This document shows, in pieces, positions 11,101-22,800 of a stretch of 64,000 nt of DNA (its first letter is position 1; each line of letters begins with the position of its first letter). The position numbers were made by a program, and so were the translations under genes. Source of the DNA: Mayamaea pseudoterrestris (taxonomy: Eukaryota > Bacillariophyta > Bacillariophyceae > Sellaphorales > Sellaphoraceae); the NCBI GenBank assembly GCA_027923505.1, contig BROI01000004.1:868001-932000 (forward strand), written 5' to 3'. The notes under the pieces are model-generated. The model saw only the letters and a list, made by a program, of their open reading frames with translations. It was not told the origin of the DNA and made no database searches.

Positions 11101-14100
11101 CCTGTTTGAAACTCGAGTTTGATGTATGGCAGCAGAACGATGCTTCCGAGTTTACGACTAAGCTTCTCGACCGGCTTGAAGTGTCGCTCAGGAAATGGGC
11201 ACCCGCACATTTTCGATATCTGGACCACATGTTTGGAATTAAACAGATTAAGCAGAAGATCTGCCGAGAATGTGGTTTGAAGTCGAACCGCGAAGAGAAA
11301 CTATTGAACATCGACTGCCAGATTCGAGGAAAGACAGACATTCAGGAGGCCCTGGCTACGTTTACGGAGACGGAAATTATGGAAGGTAGCAATCAAGTCT
11401 TCTGCGAAAGCTGCGACAAGAATACAGATGTAAGTTACACAATACCAGAATTATGTCATCTCCTATGTATACTGACCGCGTATCATTCTTTCGATAGACT
11501 ATTTTGCGTACTGCCCTATCAACGCTACCAAATGTGCTCATACTGTCTTTGAAACGATTTGATCTGGACTTTACAACTTTTGAGACAGTAAAATTGAACA
11601 GTCGGTGCGCTTTTGGGCAGACTTTAAACATGAAACAATTTACACTCGAAGGAATTGAGGCCAAGGAGAAGGAAGTTGCCGCTGCCGACAACGTGTTAGA
11701 CACCAGCGACACTGAAAAGCAACGCAGCGAGAGTAATGAAAATGATGAGATGAGCTCTGACGTCAAAGATTATGAGTATCGCCTCGCTGGTGTCCTTGTT
11801 CATGCCGGAGTGGCACAAGGAGGTCACTACTATAGCTTTATTCGAGAAAGGAACGAGGGAGCCGATGACAAATGGTATCGTTTTGACGACGAAGACGTTA
11901 CACCATTTGATCCTGCCAATATTGAAACGGAGTGCTTTGGAGGGCGAGTGAAAAAGGAGACGAAGTGGCCGAATGGGCAAGTTCATACAGTCGAGCAAGA
12001 GCAATTTGCAAATGCGTTAATGCTTTTCTATGAGAAGGTTGAGCCGTTAAAAGTTCCCGCTGATGCATTGGAAAGATCGCAAAATGTGGACTGCATCAGG
12101 TCCTCGGGATACGACGTTTTCAAAGATGATGTGCTCCAGTCAAATGCTGCTCATAGATGGCAAGCCTTTCTATTTGACTCCGAATTCCAACTTTTTTTGA
12201 AACGACTGCTCGGGCATTGCGCGGTACCAAGTCCTCGTGGGGTTTCGCCACAGGTATGGCGTGAGCCGCTACTCCTTATGCTCCTTGAATATTTCTTTGA
12301 TGTAATGCCTTACTCTGTCGATCGCGGCTGTGTTCACGATTGGGTGAATACACTGGAACAAGCACTGTACATAGACGCCAGGAGCGCTCGACGGTTCGTT
12401 CATATTCTTGCCAAGAAGACGAGCCAAATATCGTCCAACTGGTACCGAACCTTTTTGGTCGAGTGTCCGGACCAAGCTGCAAGAAGTGGAGCTGTCCGCG
12501 TCTTTGGTGCCGGTATTCGTTCCTGCTTATCTTTTAACGACGAGCAGCGTGAGCTGGCAGCATGGGTGGATGCATGGTCGCAACAATCGCAGTCATTACA
12601 GTTAAATGGCCCGATACCTATCCCTGCCATTCTCACTGAGCGATGGGCTGCTCATGAAGATATTGAAACATTAGAACGCGGCGGTTCATCTAGTGTGGGG
12701 ATATTAATTTCTTCGCTCAATGTCTTCTTAGATGTGTTGCCTCGATGCTGGCGCATGAATTCGGAGCTTTTCTTGTTGATTCGTCAACTGGCTGTTATGC
12801 AAATTGAACAAGTCTCCATTCTACGTAAATCGCTTATAGCAGCTCTGATCCCCATGCGCTTGCTTGGCATCATCTTACGTGACCGGCTCCAACCTATTGA
12901 TTTACAGGATGCATTTCCAGGTGCTTGCGTTTCATTGGAGACTGCGAACTCACAGACTCGTCCAGAATCAGGCCATGGCCATAGTATTTCGATGACCGGA
13001 AATCACATGAATTCGAACGACAGTGGTCGTGGTCCTAATATAGACTACTTGGTTCTTTTTGAATGTTTGTCCTGCATTGCTTCCCTACCAGGCGCAGTCA
13101 AGGCAATTCTTGTAGTTGATTCGGGCGAATTGATACGAGGCCGTCGACGCTATATTCTAACGGACGCAGCAGTTCAGGCGCTCACTGCTGTTTTTCACGA
13201 GCACTGCCCACAGGGATCGTCTGGCATGGCTCGACGCGATTTGGAAGCTTATTTGAGTCAATGCGGCGCCGAGACAGTCCACACCATAAATCAGAGGGTC
13301 TCTGACATGATGAAACGGTCTGCGATCGACGACACGGCGCACGGCCCAAAGTACCTGACTCTAACCGGATTCCTCGCGTACTATCGCGATGTAGTACAAA
13401 ACGACGATTCGCAGTTGCGAACGGATCTGCATTTTTTAGGATTTCGACCGGATTTGTCACGCCGCTCTTTCGTTTCGAGAAAATTGCTGCGAGATGGTCG
13501 GACTTCGTATCGGGAACCCGCCGAAAGTATCGCCATTGATGTTGGCGAATTTTTTTGCGATTCGTCAGCCAGCTTGGGTGTTATGGCTGACTTGGTCATG
13601 GGGTACACGTTATGGCTCTATGATCTTGCTTTTAGAGTATCTGAAGTACATGCACTCTATCTTCTTGCTGCCGTGACATACCAACGTGACATAAGTGACT
13701 TGCTGAATCGGATACTGCAATCAATTTCAACGAATGCAGCAGATTGGCCAGGTAACGAGAGAGTTAGCATCATGACACAGGCTTTAAAGTGTGTTGCTGC
13801 TGTCCAAGACCGGAACCAAAATAGGAATATTTTTATCATCATGGAGTCGCAATGGCGGCCAGGGAGTGCTGACAACGAAGTGGGTCTGCTACCGATGTTG
13901 CGCAACGTGAAGAGGGCTTTAGGCTCGAATCCATATAGTCAGGAACTTCAATGGATCCGTAGTCGTTATATTGCAATTCTGAGAAATCTGCTCAAGTCAG
14001 CATGTATTCTGCAATGGATGCAATTGAATAAGTCAAATTGGGCGTTCGTCGAACGTGATTTGACCGACGACCGGGTGATTACCCACCAGGTGCGCGACGA

Positions 14101-14734
14101 TTTTATGGGGCGCGACGATATAGGAACGTACGGGCCACGCCAAATAGGCGACCGCAGTATCAGTCAGACAGATGTTGATATGGGGAATATGAACGAGGAA
14201 TCGGAGGACGACGACGATGACGAGGAAGAGTCGCGGTTTGGTGATCAACTGTTGAATGATGATTTGATGACAAACGATGATCAGGATAGCACAATGTATC
14301 TCGAGCCGGATCAATCCAGAATTGAAATTCAAGGCGCAGGCTCTGACGAGGTCAATGGTGTTTATCGAGAGATGAGATATCATGACGGCCATGGTCGGTT
14401 CTCACGACGTGGTATATATGACGGCAAGAAGGTCATGTTTTGGATATGTCTCTGTAACGTGAGCAACAACACGCGTCATTGGTACATTTCTATTGTTCCG
14501 CATAATAAAAGTCCTGGCACATCCAATGACATTGACTTTTACCACGCTCCATGTGATGCGGCATCGCCCGAGATCCCTCCCAGAAGCGGATGGGTTGCCG
14601 CGACGACGGGAAAACTTCCGGCTCCGTATTTGAATTACCTTGATGGTCCTTCGCCAGTGGAGGACGACGACGAATCTTTCGGTAATTATGATTCAACGGG
14701 GCTGAGCGACGATATTAATTCATCGCTCGCATAG
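5199..14734 (+). CDS. Giant ubiquitin-specific protease, USP9X/USP24/USP34-like
   Basis: Three exons, 5199-5283, 5407-11429 and 11498-14734, encode 3114 residues. The exon joins preserve frame (phase 1, then phase 0). The peptidase C19 catalytic core is split by the second intron. The Cys box GLKNAGCTCYMNSVLQQLF has its nucleophile at about residue 1744 (codon 10551-10553). A zinc-finger-like CRECG...CESCD pair follows. The His box LVHAGVAQGGHYYSF has its His at about residue 2146, followed by KWYRFDDEDV. Before the core, about 1700 residues of helical repeat-like sequence enclose a ubiquitin-like fold (about residues 1097-1180, ending VDGCELVVVIV). The C-terminal region has an acidic DDDDDEEES run. 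Size and order match the USP9X/24/34 group, which removes ubiquitin from substrates. Which paralogue cannot be decided here. Confidence 0.93.
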
Positions 14735-14863
14735 ATAATATTAGACGACACCTGACTAAATCGATTAACATACTCTGTTCCGTGATGCTATTGTATTATT
14801 GATCGAGAACAGGCGCAAGCGCAGTAGCTATCCAGTACTGTATAATGCCAGCCCTCGTCATGT

Positions 14864-16198
14864 CTAGATGCCTTTGTCGACCATTCCGGTAATCCTTTTG
14901 TTTTGTAAATCAACCAACAAATTACTTAGAAAGGCGAGATAAAGTTGCTTATCAAACGATCCACGGAAAAAGTTGCAGCTCAAATTTGTTTCGAGCAGAC
15001 AAATGGGTAGTGTCGGGTCGTTAGAAAAGACTACATCCCATCCGGCGAGCGGCACGCGCGGGCAAAGCTGCAAGTGGCTCTTTTCTACGAGCGAAAGCAT
15101 GCCTTGAATGTCCGGCACAATGCTGCCCGTCACTTCAATATTGCCATCCGGATGATGTTCGTAACTATGCGACGACCGCCACGCGCACTTGAAAGGTTCC
15201 GTCAAACCTAGCTTGTACCAGTGCTGGTTCGTTGTGCCTTTTCGAATCAATCCTGTTTCAGTGTCAACGTCGAACAGGATGGAGTCATGATCCGTCGCTG
15301 CTCCCTCCCGACCGGCTCGAAAAACGCACGAAAGTGCCGTTACGTCCGACGGCCGCGCCACCTGGTCCATGTTACAGGCTGCCTTGCTGCATGTAATGAC
15401 CCGAAATGTTGACAGTGGCGCATTTGGCGGCAATAGCGACTGGACCCATTCGCTGTTTTGCAATCGCTCCTGGATGATCCAGTCTCCTCCGTCTGTGGCA
15501 TTCTTGTAAAAGTAAATTCCCAACCCCCCTTCCTCGTTGCGATGCTTGACTACAATGCCTGGCGTCTTCATGTATGGACTGACAGGAACGCCTCGCTCCA
15601 ATCCAGTTTCCAAAAAAGTCCACTTGTTCTCCATTTGGTAGTCTACCGGCATGTTTTTTGTTACTGGGTCCGTATTCAAATATGAATGCAATCCAACCAT
15701 GACGCAGTTCAGTCGCCAATAAGTGAACCAGTCATCTGGCGCCAACAAACGAATCGAGTACTCCTTGACAAGAGAAACATCTTTGCATGTCAACTTTTTG
15801 TGCACACTGGCCATCAAGGCAATGACGGGGTAGCAAGTTAGCAAGCAACCGGCTGCTAAGTAGCGATTTGAAGCGACAAGACTCAACGGAAATCCCGTGC
15901 CTGGAATGGCCACATTGCGTAGATTATCAAGTAAATCGTCGCGATAGGTCCCCTTGCGATAATGCGGCTTATCGTACAAGTAAAAGTTAGCTGTGAGAGT
16001 ATACAAGTGGATTCGAACGTGCTGTTTGAATAGTTTTTGCATGGGAGTGTCGGTTGGTTTGTTTGGGAGAAATGTCGCTTCATCGCCAGTCAAAAAGGCT
16101 CCACTACGACCTGCTCCACATAGATAGTAGAAGAAGCCATGGTAGTAGGTCTTTGTATGCTCCAAGAGCTCGGCGAACGAAGATAGCTGGTTCCCCAT
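14864..16198 (-). CDS. ATP-grasp superfamily protein (sugar-transfer-associated type)
   Basis: Single exon, 444 residues. The ATG at 16198 is the first ATG in the frame and lies in an ACCATGG context. It gives MGNQLSSF, a good N-myristoylation signal. After a helical N-terminal domain, an ATP-grasp-like region begins around NKWTFLETGLERGVPVSPY. It contains GIVVKHRNEEGGLGIYFY, WIIQERLQNSEW and a late metal-binding-like stretch GWDVVFSND...CLLETNLSCNF. This order fits the Pfam family called sugar-transfer-associated ATP-grasp, related to alpha-L-glutamate ligases. Substrate unknown. A myristoylated, membrane-attached enzyme is an inference from the N-terminus. It is convergent with the USP gene, with 129 bp between stops. 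Confidence 0.7.
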   Translation of the reverse strand: MGNQLSSFAELLEHTKTYYHGFFYYLCGAGRSGAFLTGDEATFLPNKPTDTPMQKLFKQHVRIHLYTLTANFYLYDKPHYRKGTYRDDLLDNLRNVAIPGTGFPLSLVASNRYLAAGCLLTCYPVIALMASVHKKLTCKDVSLVKEYSIRLLAPDDWFTYWRLNCVMVGLHSYLNTDPVTKNMPVDYQMENKWTFLETGLERGVPVSPYMKTPGIVVKHRNEEGGLGIYFYKNATDGGDWIIQERLQNSEWVQSLLPPNAPLSTFRVITCSKAACNMDQVARPSDVTALSCVFRAGREGAATDHDSILFDVDTETGLIRKGTTNQHWYKLGLTEPFKCAWRSSHSYEHHPDGNIEVTGSIVPDIQGMLSLVEKSHLQLCPRVPLAGWDVVFSNDPTLPICLLETNLSCNFFRGSFDKQLYLAFLSNLLVDLQNKRITGMVDKGI

Positions 16199-16439
16199 GG
16201 TGATGAATGATAAATGTGCCAGGCGTGACAATCGAAAAAGGAAGCGCAATAGCAATCGTCAGAGTCTTAGCGGTAATGACAAAACCAGTGCGACAAGTAT
16301 CGAGAGAGCTTGCGCGAGCCACGAAATCTTTTGAAAATTGGCCATGACATTCGATTTGTTCCTTCATCCGGAGCCTATTGCAGCTATAACCAGCTTTCGC
16401 CTTTAAAAAACTGTTTGAACACATTATTGAACAATCATC

Positions 16440-16850
16440 ATGTCAGTGAACGAAGTGAAATTGAAGCGGGCAACCGAGGCATTTGCAATTAAAGGAACAG
16501 GCCCACCCACCTCACGAACCATAGTCTTGGGCGATGAGGATCACACGCTTGGAAATGCGCTACGACATGTTCTACTGGCATCCGACGCTCAAGTCGCCTT
16601 TGCGGGCTACTCGGTTCCTCATCCAGCGGAACCAATTGTTCAAGTGAGAGTCCAGACGACTGACAAGACGACGGCGCTAGATGCCTTTGTTACGGCATGT
16701 TCGACGTTGCAAAATCAATGCGACATTTTGCTGGAAAAGCTTGAGGAGACGCTTCCTGAAGTTAAAGAGGATCGAATTAAAATGGAAGAGCTGCTACTGG
16801 AGGAAGGGTATGGGCAGGAAGACGACGATGAGGAGGAGCAAGATGAGTGA
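16440..16850 (+). CDS. DNA-directed RNA polymerases I and III subunit RPAC2 (AC19)
   Basis: Single exon, 136 residues. It contains the alpha-like dimerisation motif GDEDHTLGNALRHVLL, followed by VAFAGYSVPHPAEP and the helix TTALDAFVTACSTL, which is diagnostic for AC19/POLR1D. This subunit pairs with AC40 in the assembly platform of RNA polymerases I and III in the nucleus. The acidic tail (EEDDDEEE-type) is an addition seen in several eukaryotes. Length is normal for the family (about 130-140). It is divergent from the ATP-grasp gene, whose start lies 241 bp away, so they probably share a promoter region. Confidence 0.92.
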   Translation: MSVNEVKLKRATEAFAIKGTGPPTSRTIVLGDEDHTLGNALRHVLLASDAQVAFAGYSVPHPAEPIVQVRVQTTDKTTALDAFVTACSTLQNQCDILLEKLEETLPEVKEDRIKMEELLLEEGYGQEDDDEEEQDE

Positions 16851-17142
16851 GGCGACGTAGGAGTTGCTGTTATATGAATCCGTTCGCTTCGACTACTTGT
16901 ACACACAAAACGGAGAATAGACACTACTCTGTTATATCCATTATAGTCTGAACATGTAAAACTAACACTAGTAAATTAATTACAGTTTTGATCATGTAAA
17001 ACCAACTATTGGATAGCATCTTGTAGACATTACAGTCATCTCTATTCTATTACGCAAAGAATGAAACTACCATAATGCAAAAACACATGTTCTTCTCTCT
17101 CATTTTATAATTCAACCAACAGAGACTCGACACGATTTTCAA

Positions 17143-19381
17143 CTACCAGTGACCCGCTCCAAAGTTACCAGAGCCTCCGCCTCCGTAACCACCGCCTCCG
17201 CCATAACCTCCAGACTGCCCGCCTCCGTAGCCGCCAGACTGCCCGCCGCCATAACCACCAGACTGACCACCACCACCGTCGCGACCACCATTACTGTAGC
17301 GGTAATCCACAGATCCAAATTGTTTGCCTCCACCGCGTCCGCCACGATTGCCTCCACGACCACCGCGATGGCCACTGAACTGGCACATACTATTCAACCA
17401 CTGCGGAACCTCCTGCTCGTTCTCATCAAGCAAGTCGCGGAGCTCGCGAACGACGCCAGAGTTCTTTTCATTGACAAAAGAAAGAGCTGATCCAAGGTTT
17501 CCGGCGCGACCAGTACGTCCAATACGGTGGACGTAGTCGTCAATATTCGTCGGCAAGTCGTAGTTGATAACTTGCGTGACATTGGGAATATCCAATCCGC
17601 GACTGGCCACGTCGGTTGCCACCATGACCGGAGTTTCGCCTCGCTTGAAGCTCTTCAAGGCATCCTCACGCTCCCGCTGCGTCTTGTCGCCATGAATCGA
17701 GCAGGCCGGGAACCCCTGACCGCACAAGACATCCTCCAAATAGTCACAAGAGCGCTTGGTTTCAACAAAGATAAGGATCAAGCCATCCTCAATCGTCAAG
17801 AGAAACTTCATGACGGCTTGCAACTTGTCGCGTTCCTCCACGTATTCAACGTGCTGCGAAACATCCTTGGAGGCTGACCCGACGCGACCAACCGTCAAAA
17901 AGACATAGTCCTTCATAAAGTCTCCAGCCAAGCGCTGAATCTGCGATGGAAAGGTTGCGCTAAACATCATCGACTGACGATCATACGGCATGCCTGACTC
18001 AAGGACAATGTTGCGAATCTGCGGCTCAAAACCCTGCAAAAGTAAAAAATGGCTGTGTTAGTTTCACTTGACCTAGAGCAACACTCCAACAAACTAAACA
18101 AAGCTAAGACATACCATATCCAACATTCTGTCCGCCTCGTCCAAGACCAAGAAACGCACTGCTTCCATGCTCAGACGGCCCCGTTCGACCAAATCAACCA
18201 ATCGGCCGGGCGTCCCGACGAGCAAGTCACATCCCATGGAGATTTGACGCAACTGGTCGCGCACGTCGGCACCTCCATAGATGCAAACCGTTGCAATACC
18301 CGTGCGATAGGTGAATCGTTCCGCTTCCACGTGAATCTGCTGGGCCAACTCGCGCGTCGGCGCCAACACCAAGGCTTCCGGATAGGTGGTGTGACTGCGC
18401 CGACCTGGAATGGGTGCGGACGGGTTCGACGGGTCGTTGCTTAAAGCGGCTCCACCATGCTGAAGCATACTCAAGATGATTGGAAACAAAAAGCCAGCCG
18501 TCTTGCCTGATCCCGTCTGGGCGCACGCCATGACATCGCGACCAGCCGAGGCAATGGGCACCGAGTACTTTTGCACGGGCGTGGGCTTGTCGTATCCGCA
18601 AAGCTGCGTGTTGCGATACAAGTCTTCTCCAATCGTTTCGATACTGTACGAGTCAATTGGATCCGGAATGTTTTCACCCGTGACTTCAATGGGAATCTTG
18701 TCGTAATTGTCAAAGTTGATGCCAGTCGTCTGCTGGTCCTCGGCGTGAAAGAGACGCGACTCCAGGCGCTTGTCGGGTAGCACATCACCATGGTAACCAC
18801 GCTCGTTCACCTTGGCGTAGCTTCCTCCTCGTCCACTCGAGTAGTTTCCGCCACCGCCGCCGCGGCCTCCTCCACGACCACCACCCGCGTATCCGCCACC
18901 GCCAGCGTCTCCAACGTTGGACCAGCGCGAGTTGGACGCCTGCGGAGGATTTCCACCGCGCTCATAGTGGTTTCCTCCAGCATCAGCGCCGCGAGTATCG
19001 TTTCCGTAGGACGGCTTGGAGTAACTGCCACGACCTCCTCCGCCGGCTCCTCCCGCGTAGCCTCCGCGACCGCCGCTGTTATTGTTGTTGTTGTTGCTTG
19101 TTCTACCACTGCTTCCACCTGAGTTTCTCAGATGTGGTGGCACATATTTGCTTCCTGATCAACGCGAGTGAGATAAAAGGGTGAGTGATGCGCCTACAGA
19201 AAAAAGGTGCAAGGCCAACAAAGCAAACGAGGCGAGCAGCTGCTCGGCAGTCGTCTAATGTTTCGAATTTCTTCTTCGCCAAGCCTTGTCAAAACTCTAC
19301 CACACCGACCACTCTATATCATCCTTTTTCAATAATCAAAAACATTCTCTCATTTGTCTAGACAAACGTACCATTTTGCAT
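17143..19381 (-). CDS. DEAD-box RNA helicase, DDX3/Ded1 type
   Basis: Predicted exons on the minus strand are 19372-19381, 18115-19154 and 17143-18033, giving 646 residues. The main exon lacks an ATG. Its frame begins [10 protein letters not shown], the conserved DDX3 N-terminal block. A 10-nt exon (ATG plus two codons and one base) with a GTACGT donor at 19371 supplies the start in phase. Helicase motifs are in order: Q-motif TPVQKYSVP, Walker [22 protein letters not shown] box [18 protein letters not shown], and HRIGRTGR. Both ends are Gly-rich, with RGG-like repeats at the N-terminus and repeated GGYGGGQS at the C-terminus, which would bind RNA and favour condensates. The family acts in translation initiation and RNP remodelling. 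The identity is firm; the first exon is inferred. Confidence 0.92.
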
Positions 19382-19815
19382 TACAGGTAAAAAAGTCTTG
19401 TCCAAAGGATGGAACAAAAAAGTTGTGTGGTTGATCCAAGTCGTCGCGCGCCTTCGCGCGGCCAACCGTTTTCCGTCGTGCGCGTCTCGGGGCGGACAGA
19501 CGGTGCAAAACAGTCTTACCGGTATTAAAGCACTTTTTATCCTAGAGTACTTAAGTTCACTCTTTAGCTTACTGTAGGTTCATGGTCGTTCCGGTACTCG
19601 GTACTATTGCGACTTGATTGAGAGACTCATCTGCTTCGTTGTACTTTTGACTTTTGACCATGGGATCCCCAGCTTTCAGAGTAATTACAAAGACCATTTG
19701 GCTGACCTTTTAGTGAACGTGTTTTCACATTGAAAATATCGAGCCACCTGCACTGATCAGCAGAAAGTTGACGCCACGTCTGCATCTTTAGCTGCTTTGA
19801 TAAGCAAGCTGCAGA
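19382..19815. promoter_or_regulatory. Divergent upstream region, DDX3 helicase and Ada1-like gene
   Basis: 434 bp separate the predicted helicase start from the Ada1-like start. The region holds a TACCGGTA palindrome at 19517-19524 and a GC-rich patch (CGCGCGCCTTCGCGCGGCC) near 19446. No open frame of interest is seen. The regulatory role is inferred from position only. Confidence 0.4.
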
Positions 19816-22800
19816 ATGCCTCGCGCAACTCGCGGCGGCGGACAGAAAGGCAAGAAAGAAGCAGATTCAGCTGCGACAGCCGAAGAGCCGAATCCAACGA
19901 TCGCTCGAGCCAGCAGCCGCAATCGAGGCAAGGCAAAGGTCGAGGAAGCGAACCCACTGCAGGCTCCAGTCGCAGCAGTTGCACAGGCGTCAGCTCCGTC
20001 CACTCGACAACGAGCAACGACGCGAAAATCGAAAAAGGCTACGGTAGCAGACCAATGCGAAAAGAGCTCTACAAACGAGGAGGAGGCTCCATTGAAATTG
20101 GAGACTAAGCGAAGAGGTCGCAAGCGAAAGGGAGATCAAGTCGCGCAGCACGAAGAATCTGTCACAGATGCTTCCATGTCAACCGATAATGTTCCGTCTA
20201 CCGGTAGACCGACTCGCCGACGACGCAAGGGAAGTGCAGATTTGGATGCTGCATCAATAAAGCAGCAAGAACAGCCATTTGCACAAGCGAGCGACGAGCC
20301 GAAAGAATTTGATAATGGCCAAGCTGATGGAAGTGAATTCGAGGATACTGACCGAGCAAACGACGCAAACATTCTATCGCCATCTACGCCAAAAAGTGTT
20401 TTGAACGAAGCTGAGGCAGCACAACTCGTTTCGGATGTTTTGAATTCTTACTCGAAGCGAAACAGCAGCAACAACTTGAGCGGTGATGGAGGCGGAAGTA
20501 GTGGTTCACCGGCGTCATCGAATAGAAAACTCGCAACTAGTCAAACGCTTGCCGAAGATCACGCCTTAATATGTTCTGAAAGTCAAATTGACCCAGTGAG
20601 GTTGTCGCCTCGGCACGAGACAGCTGAAGCGTCCAACAACGACCATTATTCAACAGCATTCACAGCAAAAAGTTATCACGAGCAAGGTGCATCAAAGATT
20701 GAACTTGATATCATGGCACTTTCAGATGAGATTCATAATGAAAGTATGGTTGCGTCACCTCGCTTTCATCCGGAACACGATACAGGCAAGACGACAACAA
20801 TGCGGTCCACCATTGAGCCTCCCACATCGGCACCCGCGGGGCCACCCGCCTATCAAATGTCTCCTCTTGAGTTTCTGGCTCGGTCGGCCGTTGCGGCCAT
20901 GAACTTGATTCCTGCCTACGCGCCACGGCTGGATGACGATGATGATGACGACGGCGAAAATGATGATGCGATAGTTTCTCGCTACGTTGCTCGCAAACGC
21001 AGCGGCAGCAGCAACTCTGCTCATGATGCACCAATTTTCGAGGTTAACGAGTCGCAAGCCAATTACCAGCCAATGATATACAGGGAGGATCCAGTCGTGA
21101 CGCAAGATGTTGCGCAAGACGCGGAGGAATTAGTTGTGACGCAAGATGTTGCGCAAGACGAATACAACGAGCAAAATGCGGAGAAATTGTCTTCATTGCC
21201 GGAGCTAATTGCAAAAGAATGTATTTTGGCTGTTTCTGAAAAGGATAACATTGCTATTACACCATGCATTGCCGAAGGCGATGACCCTGGACCAGGGGCC
21301 TTTTCTCGAAATTTTCCCGAGCAATCCGACGACGCCGATCCTCCCTCGACCTCTACATTGCAGGCGATTTACGAAACCCAGCCTGCAACAGAAACAAAGA
21401 CGCCAGAAGCAGCAGCATGCACAAATGTTGAAGCAATGACACCTTCCAATGAAACAAATGCTGATCAATCTAAGGCGATGCAGACCGATTTCTCGTCACC
21501 GCTAGAAAACATGCATCTTGATGATGGGGCGACGGCAATTGACACGATGGATGTTGACGAAGATCAGTTCGCTGCGAAGTCGGAAGTCGCATCAATTGAC
21601 GCAGACGCTGACATGGCGCAGCATGAAGTGCCACCAGAGGCGATGATGATGGCGGTTACGGCTCACATTGACGAGACGAGGGACGGAGAAAAGGAGAGTT
21701 TTACGGGCAATGGGACGGTATTTCCAAATGTTGGGGCAGTAGAGAGCTCGAACAAGACTGGTGTGGAAGTATGGGAGAATACTCCTTTAGTTTTGAATAA
21801 AGAGGTCGGTGCGATGGAGTCTAGCAAGGCGACCTGTGACGGAGAAGAAATAGCTACAGAAAACTCGCAAAAGAGTGGGATAACTGAACAGAACGTTCAG
21901 AACGTTAAAAATCAAAGCGTATCGGAACAGTCATTTGCCGAACCCTCCACATGCGCCGACGATAACAATGAAGCGTTCGTACCGGAAGCAGGTGACATGG
22001 GCACTGCTTCTCAGCTAACTGAAGTGATCACGCCGCAGAAAGAAATACCAGTGTCGACAGAGTCGGACGTCACGAATAAGCCTCAGATCAGCAGTATGAA
22101 TCTTACACAAGAAAAACATCTCAACGAGACAGTACCAATGGAGATTGATGATGCTGCGTCGAACAATGTGGACGCGACTACAACCTCTCCCTTCTCAACG
22201 CCAGGCCCGGAACGCGTTACACACAGCGATTCTGATAGCCATGGCAGCGCAGATGCAGAATTACCGGGACCCGCAAATGCACAATCGCCCATTGATGACT
22301 TTTACGAACATACTCTGCATCATGTTGATAATTTGATCTTTCCTCCCATCATACCTGAATCATCAGCTAATGTTGTGGATTCTTGGCCAGCAAAGACCTT
22401 CCGGATACTCAACCTCGACCGCTTAAAGCTGAAGCTATACATGGAAGGTCGGCGCACGCACCAATGTCAGGAATACGAACGTCGATTTAGTAAATATTGG
22501 GCTGCATTATCTATAAGGCTAGAGGAAGAGCTCTCACCCTCTAATGTACACAAATGCGAAGCGATTTTGCAAAACTTTCTCACAACAAAGAAGTTGCGCA
22601 GACTGCACAACAAGCTCATACTGGGTAAGGAGACAATATTTATTGGCATTTCGCTCCGTATTTTTGCATCTTACAAGTTTCGTATGCATTTCAGGATTAA
22701 TGGAACGCTGCTTGCGGCCCTATACGTTGGTAGACTTTGTCGATGAGGGCTTTCCCGCTGCTTGGAAAGATCGCGTCCAGATCACCACACTTGAACGCTT

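Noticed and set aside
16199-16255. Longer ATP-grasp start
   Set aside because: It begins with TTG; the first ATG (16198) has a strong context and gives a myristoylation signal.
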